From: an uncultured Myxococcales bacterium
GTDB taxonomy: Bacteria > Myxococcota_A > UBA9042 > DTJE01
DNA length: 6,731 nt
NCBI GenBank assembly: GCA_937975765.1
Contig: CALJUR010000054.1
Location: forward strand, 1-6,731
Direction of reading: 5' to 3'
The notes under the pieces are model-generated. The model saw only the letters and a program-made list of their open reading frames with translations. It had not been told where the DNA came from and did no database searches. Made by a program: the position numbers and the translations under genes. Shown piece after piece: positions 1-6,591 of the stretch; positions within the stretch are counted from its first letter, which is position 1, and the number at the start of each line of letters is the position of its first letter.

Positions 1-48
1 CGAGTTCGTATTCGGTGACTGGAGTTCAGACGTGTGCTCTTCCGATCT
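1..48. other. Illumina TruSeq adapter/index contamination at contig end
   Basis: Bases 15-48 match, base for base as I recall it, the 34-nt TruSeq read-2 adapter (starts GTGACTGGAG, ends CTCTTCCGATCT). Bases 1-14 fit what precedes it in an indexed P7 primer: CGAGTT at 1-6 resembles the CGAGAT end of the P7 arm with one mismatch, and CGTATTCG at 7-14 would be an 8-base index. The index reading is inference; the 34-nt match is seen directly. Genomic sequence therefore starts at about base 49. The two apparent start codons inside this stretch (GTG at 15 and at 34) are artefacts, giving the false N-termini MTGVQTCALPI and MLFRS. Nothing here is biological. Confidence 0.97.
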
Positions 49-1254
49 CGCTGCCCCTCGGGCCGGGGCGAGGTCTTCGCGCTGAACACCTACGAGACGG
101 CCAGCCGTTCGTCGATGGGCCTGCTGGTGCAGGCGCTGATGGACGTCGAGGGGCGGTGGGCCATGCCGGTGCTGGCGGCGTCGGTGGAGTTCGTGGACGA
201 CTGCCCGCTGCCCATGACGGGGCGCGACCTGCCTGCCCTCGGCCGCACGGACGTCGCCTTCTACCTGGACGAGTTCTACGGGACGCTGCGCGAGGCCGCC
301 AGGCGCCTGGGCGCCCGCCCCACCTTCCTGGCGATGTTCACCTACGACGACCAGGTCACGGGCCCCTACGGCGAGCCCTGGCCGGGTTCCGCGGGCGACG
401 CGTCGCGCGAACTGGCGGCGCGGATCCGGGCGGACGACTTCCCGGTCGGGCTGCACGGCATGACCCACGTCTCGCCCGCCCTGTCCGGCGGCGTCACCCG
501 CCCGTTCCCGGACGAGGCCGCGCTGCACGCGCAGTTCGCGGCGGCGCGGCGCTGCTATGCCGAAGCCTTCGGCCCCGAGGGCGTGCCCGTCGTGTACGTC
601 CCGCCGAACAACTGGATCGATCGGGCCGGCAAACGGGCCCTGGTGGCCGCGGTGCCCGAGGCGCGCATCCTGGCCTCCGTCTTCGTCGGGTCGGACGTGG
701 AGGCCCAGCAGGACTTCGGGCCGGACCCGGACGAGCCCTCCCTGGTGGGCCTCCCGCGCACCTGGGCGGGAATGGTGCTGGGGGGCGAGACCGCGATGGG
801 CATGGTCAACGGGCTGCTGGCCCAGGTCGTGTCCACGCACTTCGTCCACCCGGACGACGCGCTGGATCCCGAGCGGTCGGGCGGCCTCCCGTGGCCGCGC
901 CTGAAGGACGCATGGGTCCGCTCGATGGACGAGATGCGGCGCCGGTTTCCCTACCTGCGGCCGATGACGGCGCGGCAGGCCGCCGACGAGGTCCTGGCGG
1001 CCCGCGAGACCGGCCTGAAGGTCGCCCCGACGCCGGACGGCCGGCTGAAGGTGACGCGGGCGCCGGGCATGGATCGCCCGCTGGCCCTGCTGGTGAGGCT
1101 GCCGGGGGCGTGCCGGGCGGCGGCCGAAGGCGGGCAGGTCGTCGCGACGGACCCGGCGTCCGGGCGGCACCTGGTGACGATGGAGCGGCAGACCCTGGTC
1201 GTGGGATGCGAGCGGGGCGCGCAGGACGGCGCCCCGAGGCTCGCGGCGAGGTGA
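49..1254 (+). CDS. pelA: PelA-like polysaccharide deacetylase, C-terminal part (5' truncated at contig end)
   Basis: This is the last 401 codons of a larger protein; no genuine start is present because the reading frame runs into adapter at base 48. Numbering from base 49, the visible signals suit a metal-dependent deacetylase of the PelA/DUF2194 kind. They are an acidic pair in a FVDDCPLPM strand (residues 48-56, D50/D51), an HxxxH metal motif in LHGMTH (H136, H140), a YVPPNN segment (183-188) and a late HFVHPDD motif (264-270). Residues about 320-390 look like a small all-beta C-terminal domain. In Pseudomonas, PelA deacetylates Pel in the periplasm and also carries an N-terminal glycoside hydrolase domain; whether that domain existed here cannot be seen. 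The TGA stop sits 2 nt before the pelD ATG, placing the gene in the same operon. Assignment to PelA itself and not a stand-alone DUF2194 deacetylase rests mainly on the neighbours. The first few codons next to the adapter are less certain. Confidence 0.78.
   Translation, partial: RCPSGRGEVFALNTYETASRSSMGLLVQALMDVEGRWAMPVLAASVEFVDDCPLPMTGRDLPALGRTDVAFYLDEFYGTLREAARRLGARPTFLAMFTYDDQVTGPYGEPWPGSAGDASRELAARIRADDFPVGLHGMTHVSPALSGGVTRPFPDEAALHAQFAAARRCYAEAFGPEGVPVVYVPPNNWIDRAGKRALVAAVPEARILASVFVGSDVEAQQDFGPDPDEPSLVGLPRTWAGMVLGGETAMGMVNGLLAQVVSTHFVHPDDALDPERSGGLPWPRLKDAWVRSMDEMRRRFPYLRPMTARQAADEVLAARETGLKVAPTPDGRLKVTRAPGMDRPLALLVRLPGACRAAAEGGQVVATDPASGRHLVTMERQTLVVGCERGAQDGAPRLAAR
1248..1254 (+). 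promoter_or_regulatory. Ribosome binding site for pelD
   Basis: GAGGTGA is complementary to the 3' end of 16S rRNA and overlaps the TGA stop of the deacetylase gene. From the GAGG core to the ATG at 1257 there are 5 nt. This supports the ATG at 1257 as the pelD start, although an in-frame GTG at 1251 lies only two codons upstream, within the site itself. Overlap with the upstream stop suggests that translation of the two genes is coupled. Confidence 0.6.
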
Positions 1255-1256
1255 CC

Positions 1257-2690
1257 ATGACGACGACCCTGGCGACCAGCCGGTACTCCCGGCAGCTCGA
1301 AAGCCTGATCGAGGCCCTGCTGGGGCTGGCGTTCCTGTGGGGCGTCAACCTGGCCTTCTTTCCGGACGACCCCGGCTACCTGAACGTCAGCCCGCACCCG
1401 TTCCTGTTCCTGGTCATCCTGATCGCCTCGCGCTATGGCACCTTCGACGGATTCGTGTCCGGCGTGCTGTGCTCGATGGTCTACGCCATCTACCTGTTCC
1501 GGGACAAGGACCTGGGGGACGTCCGGCTGACCGCCGAATGGAGCCAGTTCATCCCCGCCTACCTGTTCATCCTGCTGGGGCTGCTGCTGGGCGAGATCCG
1601 CGAGATCGCGAACCGCGAGGTGCTGAAACTGAGGGGCGAGAGGGACGAGGTGGCGAAGCGCGCCGACGACCTGAAGCGCGAGAACCTCCTGCTGCAGCAG
1701 GTCAAGGACGAACTGCAGCAGCGGGTGCTGTCGGCCGACGACCCGCTGTCGGAGTTCTACGCGTCCGCCCGCCGGCTGCAGACCCTGTCCCCGAACGACG
1801 CCTACCCGGCGGTGATGGACCTGGTCGAGCGGTTCACGGGTGCCGAGAAGTTCGCGCTGTACCTGGCCTCGGATGCCCCCTCCCAGCGCATGGGCAAGGC
1901 GGTCGGAAAGGCGTTCGACCTGCGCCTGTACCGGGGCTGGGCGTCGCCCGACGAGTTCGAGTTGCGGCTGGACGAGACGCAGCCGGCCGTCGCCCGAGCC
2001 GTGCAGTCGGGGGAGGTCACGGTGGCCCGCGAGGGCTCGACGGCCCAGGGGGACATCCTGGCCTGCGCGCCGCTGATCGACCCCGCTCGCGAGATGGTGA
2101 CGGGCCTGATCGTCATCGAGCGCATCCCGTTCGTGCGCCTGACCCAGATGACCGTGAACCACCTGTTCACGATCGCTGGCTGGGCGGGCAAGACGCTGTC
2201 GGACGCCCGCCGCTTCGACACCGCGATGGACGCGCGCGTGGACGACGAGACGACGGGCACCTACAACTTCCGGTTCCTGACGCAGCGCCTGGCCGAGGAG
2301 GCCCAGCGCGTGCGCCGCTATGGCGGGTCGTGCACGTACCTGCTGGTGAAGGTCGAGGACACGCAGAACCTGGACCCCGAGGACCGACGCCGGCTGCTGG
2401 GCGAGACGGGGGCGATGCTGCGCCGCCTCCTGCGGACGGTGGACGTCGTGGGCGTGCACCGCAGCGAGGCGACCTTCGGGGTGATCCTGCCGTCGACCAC
2501 CGTGAACCAGGCCGCGGTGGTGACGTCGCGCATCAACGACTCGTTCGCCAAGTCGTTCGGCGGATACGGTTCCCGGTTCGCGCACCTGCGGCTGCGGATG
2601 GGCATCGCCTCGACGACGGGTGCCGAGCCGCTGTCGGAGGCCCGCCTGATGGAGGAGGCCGAGCGCTACGACCTCCGGCAGGGAAGGTAG
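1257..2690 (+). CDS. pelD: PelD: membrane c-di-GMP receptor of Pel biosynthesis
   Basis: 477 residues, close to the ~455 of Pseudomonas PelD, with the same layout. Four hydrophobic segments lie near the N-terminus (about 13-35, 47-59, 62-81, 97-112). A charged, Leu/Gln-rich probable coiled coil follows (about 113-158), then a GAF-like domain (about 165-315) and a degenerate GGDEF domain (about 325-475). The GGDEF catalytic loop is replaced by HRSEATFGVILP (401-412), so diguanylate cyclase activity is not expected. Just upstream, R393-T-V-D396 matches the RxxD inhibitory site that in Pseudomonas PelD binds c-di-GMP; R425 could be the extra arginine seen there, though that alignment is tentative. 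By family knowledge, PelD sits in the inner membrane and activates Pel synthesis on binding c-di-GMP through contacts with PelE, PelF and PelG. The ATG at 1257 is chosen for its Shine-Dalgarno site and because translation then begins just before the first helix. I judge this by architecture and operon position, not by close sequence matching. Confidence 0.9.
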   Translation: MTTTLATSRYSRQLESLIEALLGLAFLWGVNLAFFPDDPGYLNVSPHPFLFLVILIASRYGTFDGFVSGVLCSMVYAIYLFRDKDLGDVRLTAEWSQFIPAYLFILLGLLLGEIREIANREVLKLRGERDEVAKRADDLKRENLLLQQVKDELQQRVLSADDPLSEFYASARRLQTLSPNDAYPAVMDLVERFTGAEKFALYLASDAPSQRMGKAVGKAFDLRLYRGWASPDEFELRLDETQPAVARAVQSGEVTVAREGSTAQGDILACAPLIDPAREMVTGLIVIERIPFVRLTQMTVNHLFTIAGWAGKTLSDARRFDTAMDARVDDETTGTYNFRFLTQRLAEEAQRVRRYGGSCTYLLVKVEDTQNLDPEDRRRLLGETGAMLRRLLRTVDVVGVHRSEATFGVILPSTTVNQAAVVTSRINDSFAKSFGGYGSRFAHLRLRMGIASTTGAEPLSEARLMEEAERYDLRQGR

Positions 2691-2693
2691 GGG
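2682..2693 (+). promoter_or_regulatory. Purine-rich ribosome binding region for pelE
   Basis: GGAAGGTAGGGG spans the TAG stop of pelD and ends 6 nt before the pelE ATG at 2700. It holds two possible Shine-Dalgarno cores (AAGG and AGGGG). It fits the pelE start chosen; the next in-frame ATG is about 76 codons further on, after two of the probable membrane helices. Confidence 0.5.
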
Positions 2694-2699
2694 TTCACC

Positions 2700-3737
2700 A
2701 TGCGCTTCTTCAGCGAGCCCGGACGGTTGCTGGCGGTCCTCGAGACGGTCCTCGAGGTCGAGGCGTTCGTGTTCCTGCTGCACGGGTTCGGGCTGTCGCC
2801 GTTCTGGCGCGTCCTGCTGCCGCTGGGCGCCCACCTGCTGGCGGTCGTGCTGCTGTCCGTGGGCCTGGTGCGGCGCTGGGACTTCGCCAACGGGCGCGAC
2901 GCCGCGTGGGCCGTCGTCGGCCTGTGCATGACCCTGCCGCTGCCGCTGCTGGGCTTCCTGGGTTTCGTGATGGTCTACGCGATGCTGGAATCGGCCCCGA
3001 AGGGCACCGGCGAACTGCTGAAGGACTTCCAGGACTACATCTCGTACGACCCGGCCGTGATCTCCGGCGCGATGCGCAAGGAAACCGACGGCGAGCGCTT
3101 CCTGATGACCGAGGTGGACGTGTCCCCGCTGAGGGACATCCTGGCCGGGGAGGACGTGCCGCTGAAGCGCGGCGCCATCCTGTCGCTGTCGCGCCTGCCG
3201 CGTGCCGACGCCGTCGCCCTGCTGAAGCGCGCGCTGGCGGACGAATCGCGCGAGATCCGCTACTACGCCAGCAACGCCCTGTCGGACATGGAGAAGGAGT
3301 TCAACGACCGCATCTTCCGGCTGGTGCGCGAGGTGGACCGCAACCCGACCACCGTCGAGCGGCACATCGAGCTGGCGCGCATCGTGCTGGACTATACCGA
3401 GGCCGGCCTGCTGGACGAGGGCATGGTCCGGTACTTCCACGAGATCGGCCTGCGCGCGCTGGACAAGGCGATGATGATCCCGAACCGGCTGCCGCAGGTG
3501 GACCTGTACGCCGGCCTGCTGCTGAGGAAGATGGGACGCCTGGACAAGGCCGAGGACGCGATGCAACGGTACGTCGCGGCGTGCCCGGACGACCCGCAGG
3601 TCCGGGTGCTGCTGGCCGAGGTCGCCTACGAGCGGCAGGACGTGGACCGGGCGCGCTCCATCGTGGCCGAGGCGAGGGCCCGCTTCCCCGGGGACCGGCG
3701 GTTCGAGGACCTGGCGTCCGTGCTGGGGGCCGCATGA
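2700..3737 (+). CDS. pelE: PelE: membrane-anchored helical-repeat (TPR) scaffold of Pel complex
   Basis: 345 residues, against about 330 in Pseudomonas PelE. Two clear hydrophobic segments lie at about 37-57 and 68-95, with a weaker one at about 10-30. The rest looks soluble and helical. Residues about 140-200 (for example KRGAILSLSRL and EIRYYASNALSDM) have the alternating helix pattern of HEAT repeats. Residues about 215-340 look like tetratricopeptide repeats, the clearest being DLYAGLLLRKMGRLDKAEDAM (in 268-288) and the following pair around 301-327. In known systems PelE bridges the inner-membrane Pel complex of PelD, PelF and PelG; no enzymatic role is assigned, and no catalytic motif is visible here. 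It starts 9 nt after pelD and its TGA overlaps the pelF start by 4 nt (ATGA). PelE is poorly conserved, so the name rests on order, size and architecture. The HEAT-like stretch is my reading of the sequence pattern. Confidence 0.85.
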   Translation: MRFFSEPGRLLAVLETVLEVEAFVFLLHGFGLSPFWRVLLPLGAHLLAVVLLSVGLVRRWDFANGRDAAWAVVGLCMTLPLPLLGFLGFVMVYAMLESAPKGTGELLKDFQDYISYDPAVISGAMRKETDGERFLMTEVDVSPLRDILAGEDVPLKRGAILSLSRLPRADAVALLKRALADESREIRYYASNALSDMEKEFNDRIFRLVREVDRNPTTVERHIELARIVLDYTEAGLLDEGMVRYFHEIGLRALDKAMMIPNRLPQVDLYAGLLLRKMGRLDKAEDAMQRYVAACPDDPQVRVLLAEVAYERQDVDRARSIVAEARARFPGDRRFEDLASVLGAA

Positions 3738-5221
3738 AGACCGACGTCTGCATGATCCTGGAGGGCTCATACCCCTACGTCGTCGGCGGCGTTTCGACCT
3801 GGGTGCACGACCTGCTGACCAGCATGAAGGACGTCTCCTTCTCGCTGGTGCACATCGGCGTGTCCCGCGAGGTCGCCGAGGAGCCGAAGTACGAGTTCCC
3901 GCCGAACGTGCTGGAGTTCCGGCAGGTCCCGCTGATGGACACCATCGCGTACCGCGGGCCCCGCTTCCAGCGCAAGAAGGCCGCCTGGCGCCGCCTGGAT
4001 ACCTTCATCGACGAACTGGCCTCGGGGGATACGTCGGGGGTCCGGGCCATCCTGGACCGGCTGGACCCGCAGCGCCCCGACGCGATCACGCCGTACGACG
4101 TGTTCCACGGGAAGGAGTTCTGGAACCTGCTGGTCCGCCGCTACCAGGACAACTGCCGGGACTTCTCGTTCATCGACTTCTTCTGGACCCTGCGGTTCAT
4201 GGCCCTGCCGCTGTTCCGCATCCTGTACGCCGAGTTGCCGGACGCGCGGCTGTACCACGCCACCTGCACCGGGTACGCGGGCCTGCTGGGGGCGGTGGCC
4301 TCGATCCGGTCGGGCGCGCCCCTGGTGATCACCGAGCACGGCATCTACACCAACGAGCGCATGATCGAGATCACGCAGGCCCACTGGATCTACCGCGAGA
4401 AGCCCTCGTCGATGGTCCCGAACAAGCAGGTCGGCGCCCTGCAGTCGATGTGGATGCGCAAGTTCGAACTGCTGTCCCGCATCGCCTACGACAACGCGGC
4501 CCGGATCTACACGCTGTACGAGGGCAACCGGCAGCTGCAGGTGCTGGGCGGGGCCCCCCCCGAGAAGACGGGAATCATCCCGAACGGCATCGACCTGGAG
4601 AAGTTCGACGGCCTGGCCCTGGCGCACCAGGAGAAGCGCCGCGGTCCGCCGCGGGTCTGCATGGTCGGCCGGGTCGCGCCGATCAAGGACATCAAGACGT
4701 TCATCCGCGCGGCCAAGATGGTCAACGAGGAGATGCCCGAGGTCCGGTTCCAGGTGCTGGGAGGCCGCGACGAGGACGAGTCCTACTTCGACGAGTGCGA
4801 ACGTCTGGTCCGCGTGCTGTCGCTGAAGAACGTCTTCGAGTTCACCGGTGCCGTCAACATGAAGGACTACTACCCGGGCATGTCCTGCCTGGTCCTGACC
4901 TCCATCAGCGAGGCCCAGCCCTTCGTGCTGCTGGAGGCCATGCGCATCGGCATCCCGGTCGTGGCCAGCAGCGTGGGCGCCTGCGCCGAACTGGTCTTCG
5001 GGTCGGGCAGCGACGACGAGGCCGTCGGCCCCGCCGGGTTCGTGACCAACGTCCGGTCCCCGCGCGAGACCGCGGACGCCATCCTGGCCATCCTCCGCAA
5101 CCCGGAACAGGCCAAGGCGATGGGCGAGGCCGGCCGCGAGCGCGTGGGGCGCTACTACGTGCGGCGCCACATGCTGGACGCGTACCGCGAGGTGTACCGG
5201 CAGTTCTGCGGAGGGTCCTGA
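3734..5221 (+). CDS. pelF: PelF: cytosolic GT4-family glycosyltransferase (Pel polymerase)
   Basis: 495 residues, full length for PelF (about 507 in Pseudomonas), with a GT-B fold pattern. The N-terminal half opens with a glycine-rich loop, EGSYPYVVGGVSTWV (10-24), and includes TEHGIYTNER (200-209), typical of PelF. The C-terminal half has IPNGID (282-287), VGRVAPIKD (311-319) with the Arg/Lys expected to bind the nucleotide-sugar phosphates, and an EX7E motif, E393 to E401 in SEAQPFVLLEA. There is no signal peptide or membrane helix. It is expected to polymerise UDP-activated sugar (the Pel product is rich in N-acetylgalactosamine and galactosamine) at the inner face of the membrane with PelG. 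The ATG overlaps the pelE stop as ATGA and gives the conserved N-terminus MKTDVCMILEGSYPY, so the start is secure. Upstream bases contain only a GGGGG run, so initiation may depend on re-initiation after pelE. An 8-C homopolymer at 4554-4561 does not break the frame. Confidence 0.95.
   Translation: MKTDVCMILEGSYPYVVGGVSTWVHDLLTSMKDVSFSLVHIGVSREVAEEPKYEFPPNVLEFRQVPLMDTIAYRGPRFQRKKAAWRRLDTFIDELASGDTSGVRAILDRLDPQRPDAITPYDVFHGKEFWNLLVRRYQDNCRDFSFIDFFWTLRFMALPLFRILYAELPDARLYHATCTGYAGLLGAVASIRSGAPLVITEHGIYTNERMIEITQAHWIYREKPSSMVPNKQVGALQSMWMRKFELLSRIAYDNAARIYTLYEGNRQLQVLGGAPPEKTGIIPNGIDLEKFDGLALAHQEKRRGPPRVCMVGRVAPIKDIKTFIRAAKMVNEEMPEVRFQVLGGRDEDESYFDECERLVRVLSLKNVFEFTGAVNMKDYYPGMSCLVLTSISEAQPFVLLEAMRIGIPVVASSVGACAELVFGSGSDDEAVGPAGFVTNVRSPRETADAILAILRNPEQAKAMGEAGRERVGRYYVRRHMLDAYREVYRQFCGGS
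5210..5215 (+). promoter_or_regulatory. Ribosome binding site for pelG
   Basis: GGAGGG lies inside the last codons of pelF, 5 nt before the pelG ATG at 5221. It is the strongest Shine-Dalgarno match in the window and fixes the pelG start at the ATG that overlaps the pelF TGA by one base (TGATG). Confidence 0.7.
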
Positions 5222-6591
5222 TGGCAGGAATCGGCTTCCGGCTGCGGGAGATGGCGCAGCGCAAGACCTTCGCGGAGTGGCTGAAACTCTACACCTACTC
5301 CGCGGTGATCTTCTCGGGTCCCTGGCTGATCTCCATCCTCGGCCTGGCGGCGCTGTCGATCTTCGCGATGCCGTCCCTGCAGGATCGCGACGTCCACGTC
5401 TTCACCGTCACCATCGTGTACGTCTACTGCTTCAGCCTGATCTCGACGGGCCTTCTGCAGTTGATCATCACGCGCTACGTGTCCGACCAGTTCTACATGC
5501 GCAACCCGGACGCGGTCGTGCCCACCTTCGTGGGCGCACTGGCCGTCACCGTGCTGTTCCAGACCGTGACCGGCGCGGTGGCACTGTACTTCGCGGACCT
5601 GTCGTTCCTGTACAAGATGACCGCGCTGGGCCTGTACGTGACCGTGTCGGTCGTCTGGATCCAGATGCTGTTCCTGTCGGCCGCGAAGGACTACTCCAGC
5701 ATCGTGCTGTCCTTCGGGCTGGGGTACCTGACGTCCTTCCTCCTGGCGCAGTTGCTGTCGGTGTTCTTCGGGCTGGAGGGGATGGCGGTCGGCTTCCTGG
5801 TCGGGCAGGTCCTGGTGATGGTCCTGCTGATGCACCGGGTGTTCGCGGAGTACCGGTTCGGCGGCGGCTTCGACTTCGAGTTCCTGACCTACTTCAAGGT
5901 GTTCCCGGCGCTGGCGATCGCGGGAATCGCCTACAACACGGCCATCTGGATCGACAAGATCCTGTTCTGGTACTCGGACACCGGCATCACCATCCACTCG
6001 TTCTTCCGGACCCACTTCCCCTACGATTCCGCGATGTTCATCGCGTACGTGACGATCCTGCCGACGCTGGCGATCTTCCTGCTGCGCATCGAGACCGACT
6101 TCTACCTGCGGTACAAGAACTACTACGGCACCATCCTGCAGAAGGCGCCGCTGTCGCTGATCCTGCTGCGCAAGCGCGAGATGCTGACGGTGCTGCGCGA
6201 GGCGCTGGGGACCGTGCTGATCTGGCAGGGGGCGGTGACGACGGGCATGTTCCTGCTGATGCCGTTCCTGGTGTCGCTGATGGGCATCGACCCGGCCGAT
6301 ACGTCGGTCTTCCGGGTGGCCACGATCGGCGCCTTCTTCCACGGCCTGCTGCTGATCCTGTTCATCCTGATCCTGTACTTCGACTTCCGCGGGTCGGCGG
6401 TGGTGCTGTCGATGCTGTTCCTGGTCTCGAACCTGCTGCTGACGCTGCTGACGATCCACCTGGGACGGGCCTGGTACGGGTTCGGGTACCTGGGCGCCTG
6501 CGTGCTGTCGCTGGTCGTGGGCCTGGCGATCTTCAACAACCGCATCCGGAACCTGGAATACCTGACCTTCATGCGGCAGCCGGTCAGCTGA
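5221..6591 (+). CDS. pelG: PelG: 12-helix inner-membrane Pel transporter
   Basis: 456 residues, the same length I recall for Pseudomonas PelG. I count about twelve hydrophobic segments, near residues 24-50, 58-84, 100-124, 132-153, 160-183, 186-207, 226-250, 268-289, 325-352, 363-387, 391-411 and 417-437. This is the usual topology of PelG, a distant relative of the polysaccharide flippase (MOP/Wzx-like) superfamily. The N-terminus (GIGFRLREM, then a helix containing SGPWLISILGL) and the mid-protein YNTAIWIDKILFWYS segment (238-252) are the most PelG-like stretches. A charged loop at about 290-325 separates helices 8 and 9. With PelF it is thought to form the synthase-dependent polymer-export unit. 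The start at 5221 is set by the Shine-Dalgarno site and the overlap with pelF. The gene is intact and ends the visible operon. Confidence 0.94.
   Translation: MAGIGFRLREMAQRKTFAEWLKLYTYSAVIFSGPWLISILGLAALSIFAMPSLQDRDVHVFTVTIVYVYCFSLISTGLLQLIITRYVSDQFYMRNPDAVVPTFVGALAVTVLFQTVTGAVALYFADLSFLYKMTALGLYVTVSVVWIQMLFLSAAKDYSSIVLSFGLGYLTSFLLAQLLSVFFGLEGMAVGFLVGQVLVMVLLMHRVFAEYRFGGGFDFEFLTYFKVFPALAIAGIAYNTAIWIDKILFWYSDTGITIHSFFRTHFPYDSAMFIAYVTILPTLAIFLLRIETDFYLRYKNYYGTILQKAPLSLILLRKREMLTVLREALGTVLIWQGAVTTGMFLLMPFLVSLMGIDPADTSVFRVATIGAFFHGLLLILFILILYFDFRGSAVVLSMLFLVSNLLLTLLTIHLGRAWYGFGYLGACVLSLVVGLAIFNNRIRNLEYLTFMRQPVS

Noticed and set aside
15..1256. Apparent N-terminal extension of PelD beginning MTGVQTCALPI
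   Set aside because: It starts inside sequencing adapter and continues out of frame through the deacetylase gene, where the translation is Arg/Gly/Pro-rich shadow sequence. PelD begins at 1257.
2441..2481. Possible active diguanylate cyclase in PelD
   Set aside because: The GGDEF/GGEEF motif is replaced by RSEATF, so catalytic residues are missing; the domain fits c-di-GMP binding only.
1337..3733. Long plus-strand open frame running through pelD and pelE in the frame of pelF
   Set aside because: The upstream part is an Arg/Gly/Pro/Ala-rich shadow of pelD and pelE. Recognisable PelF sequence begins only at the ATG at 3734, so this is not a fusion protein.
951..3770. 939-codon open frame on the minus strand across the end of pelA, pelD and pelE
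   Set aside because: It is antisense to clearly coding genes, and its translation is a low-complexity mix rich in H, Q, R, V and G. This is typical of the complementary frame of high-GC genes whose third positions are G or C.
4554..4561. Possible frameshift at a run of eight C in pelF
   Set aside because: The reading frame stays intact on both sides, with conserved PelF sequence (LGGAPPEKTGIIPNGID), so no indel is indicated.
5155..6459. 434-codon minus-strand open frame opposite pelG
   Set aside because: It is extremely rich in Q, H, D and R, the mirror of hydrophobic codons in a membrane protein gene; no domain is recognisable.
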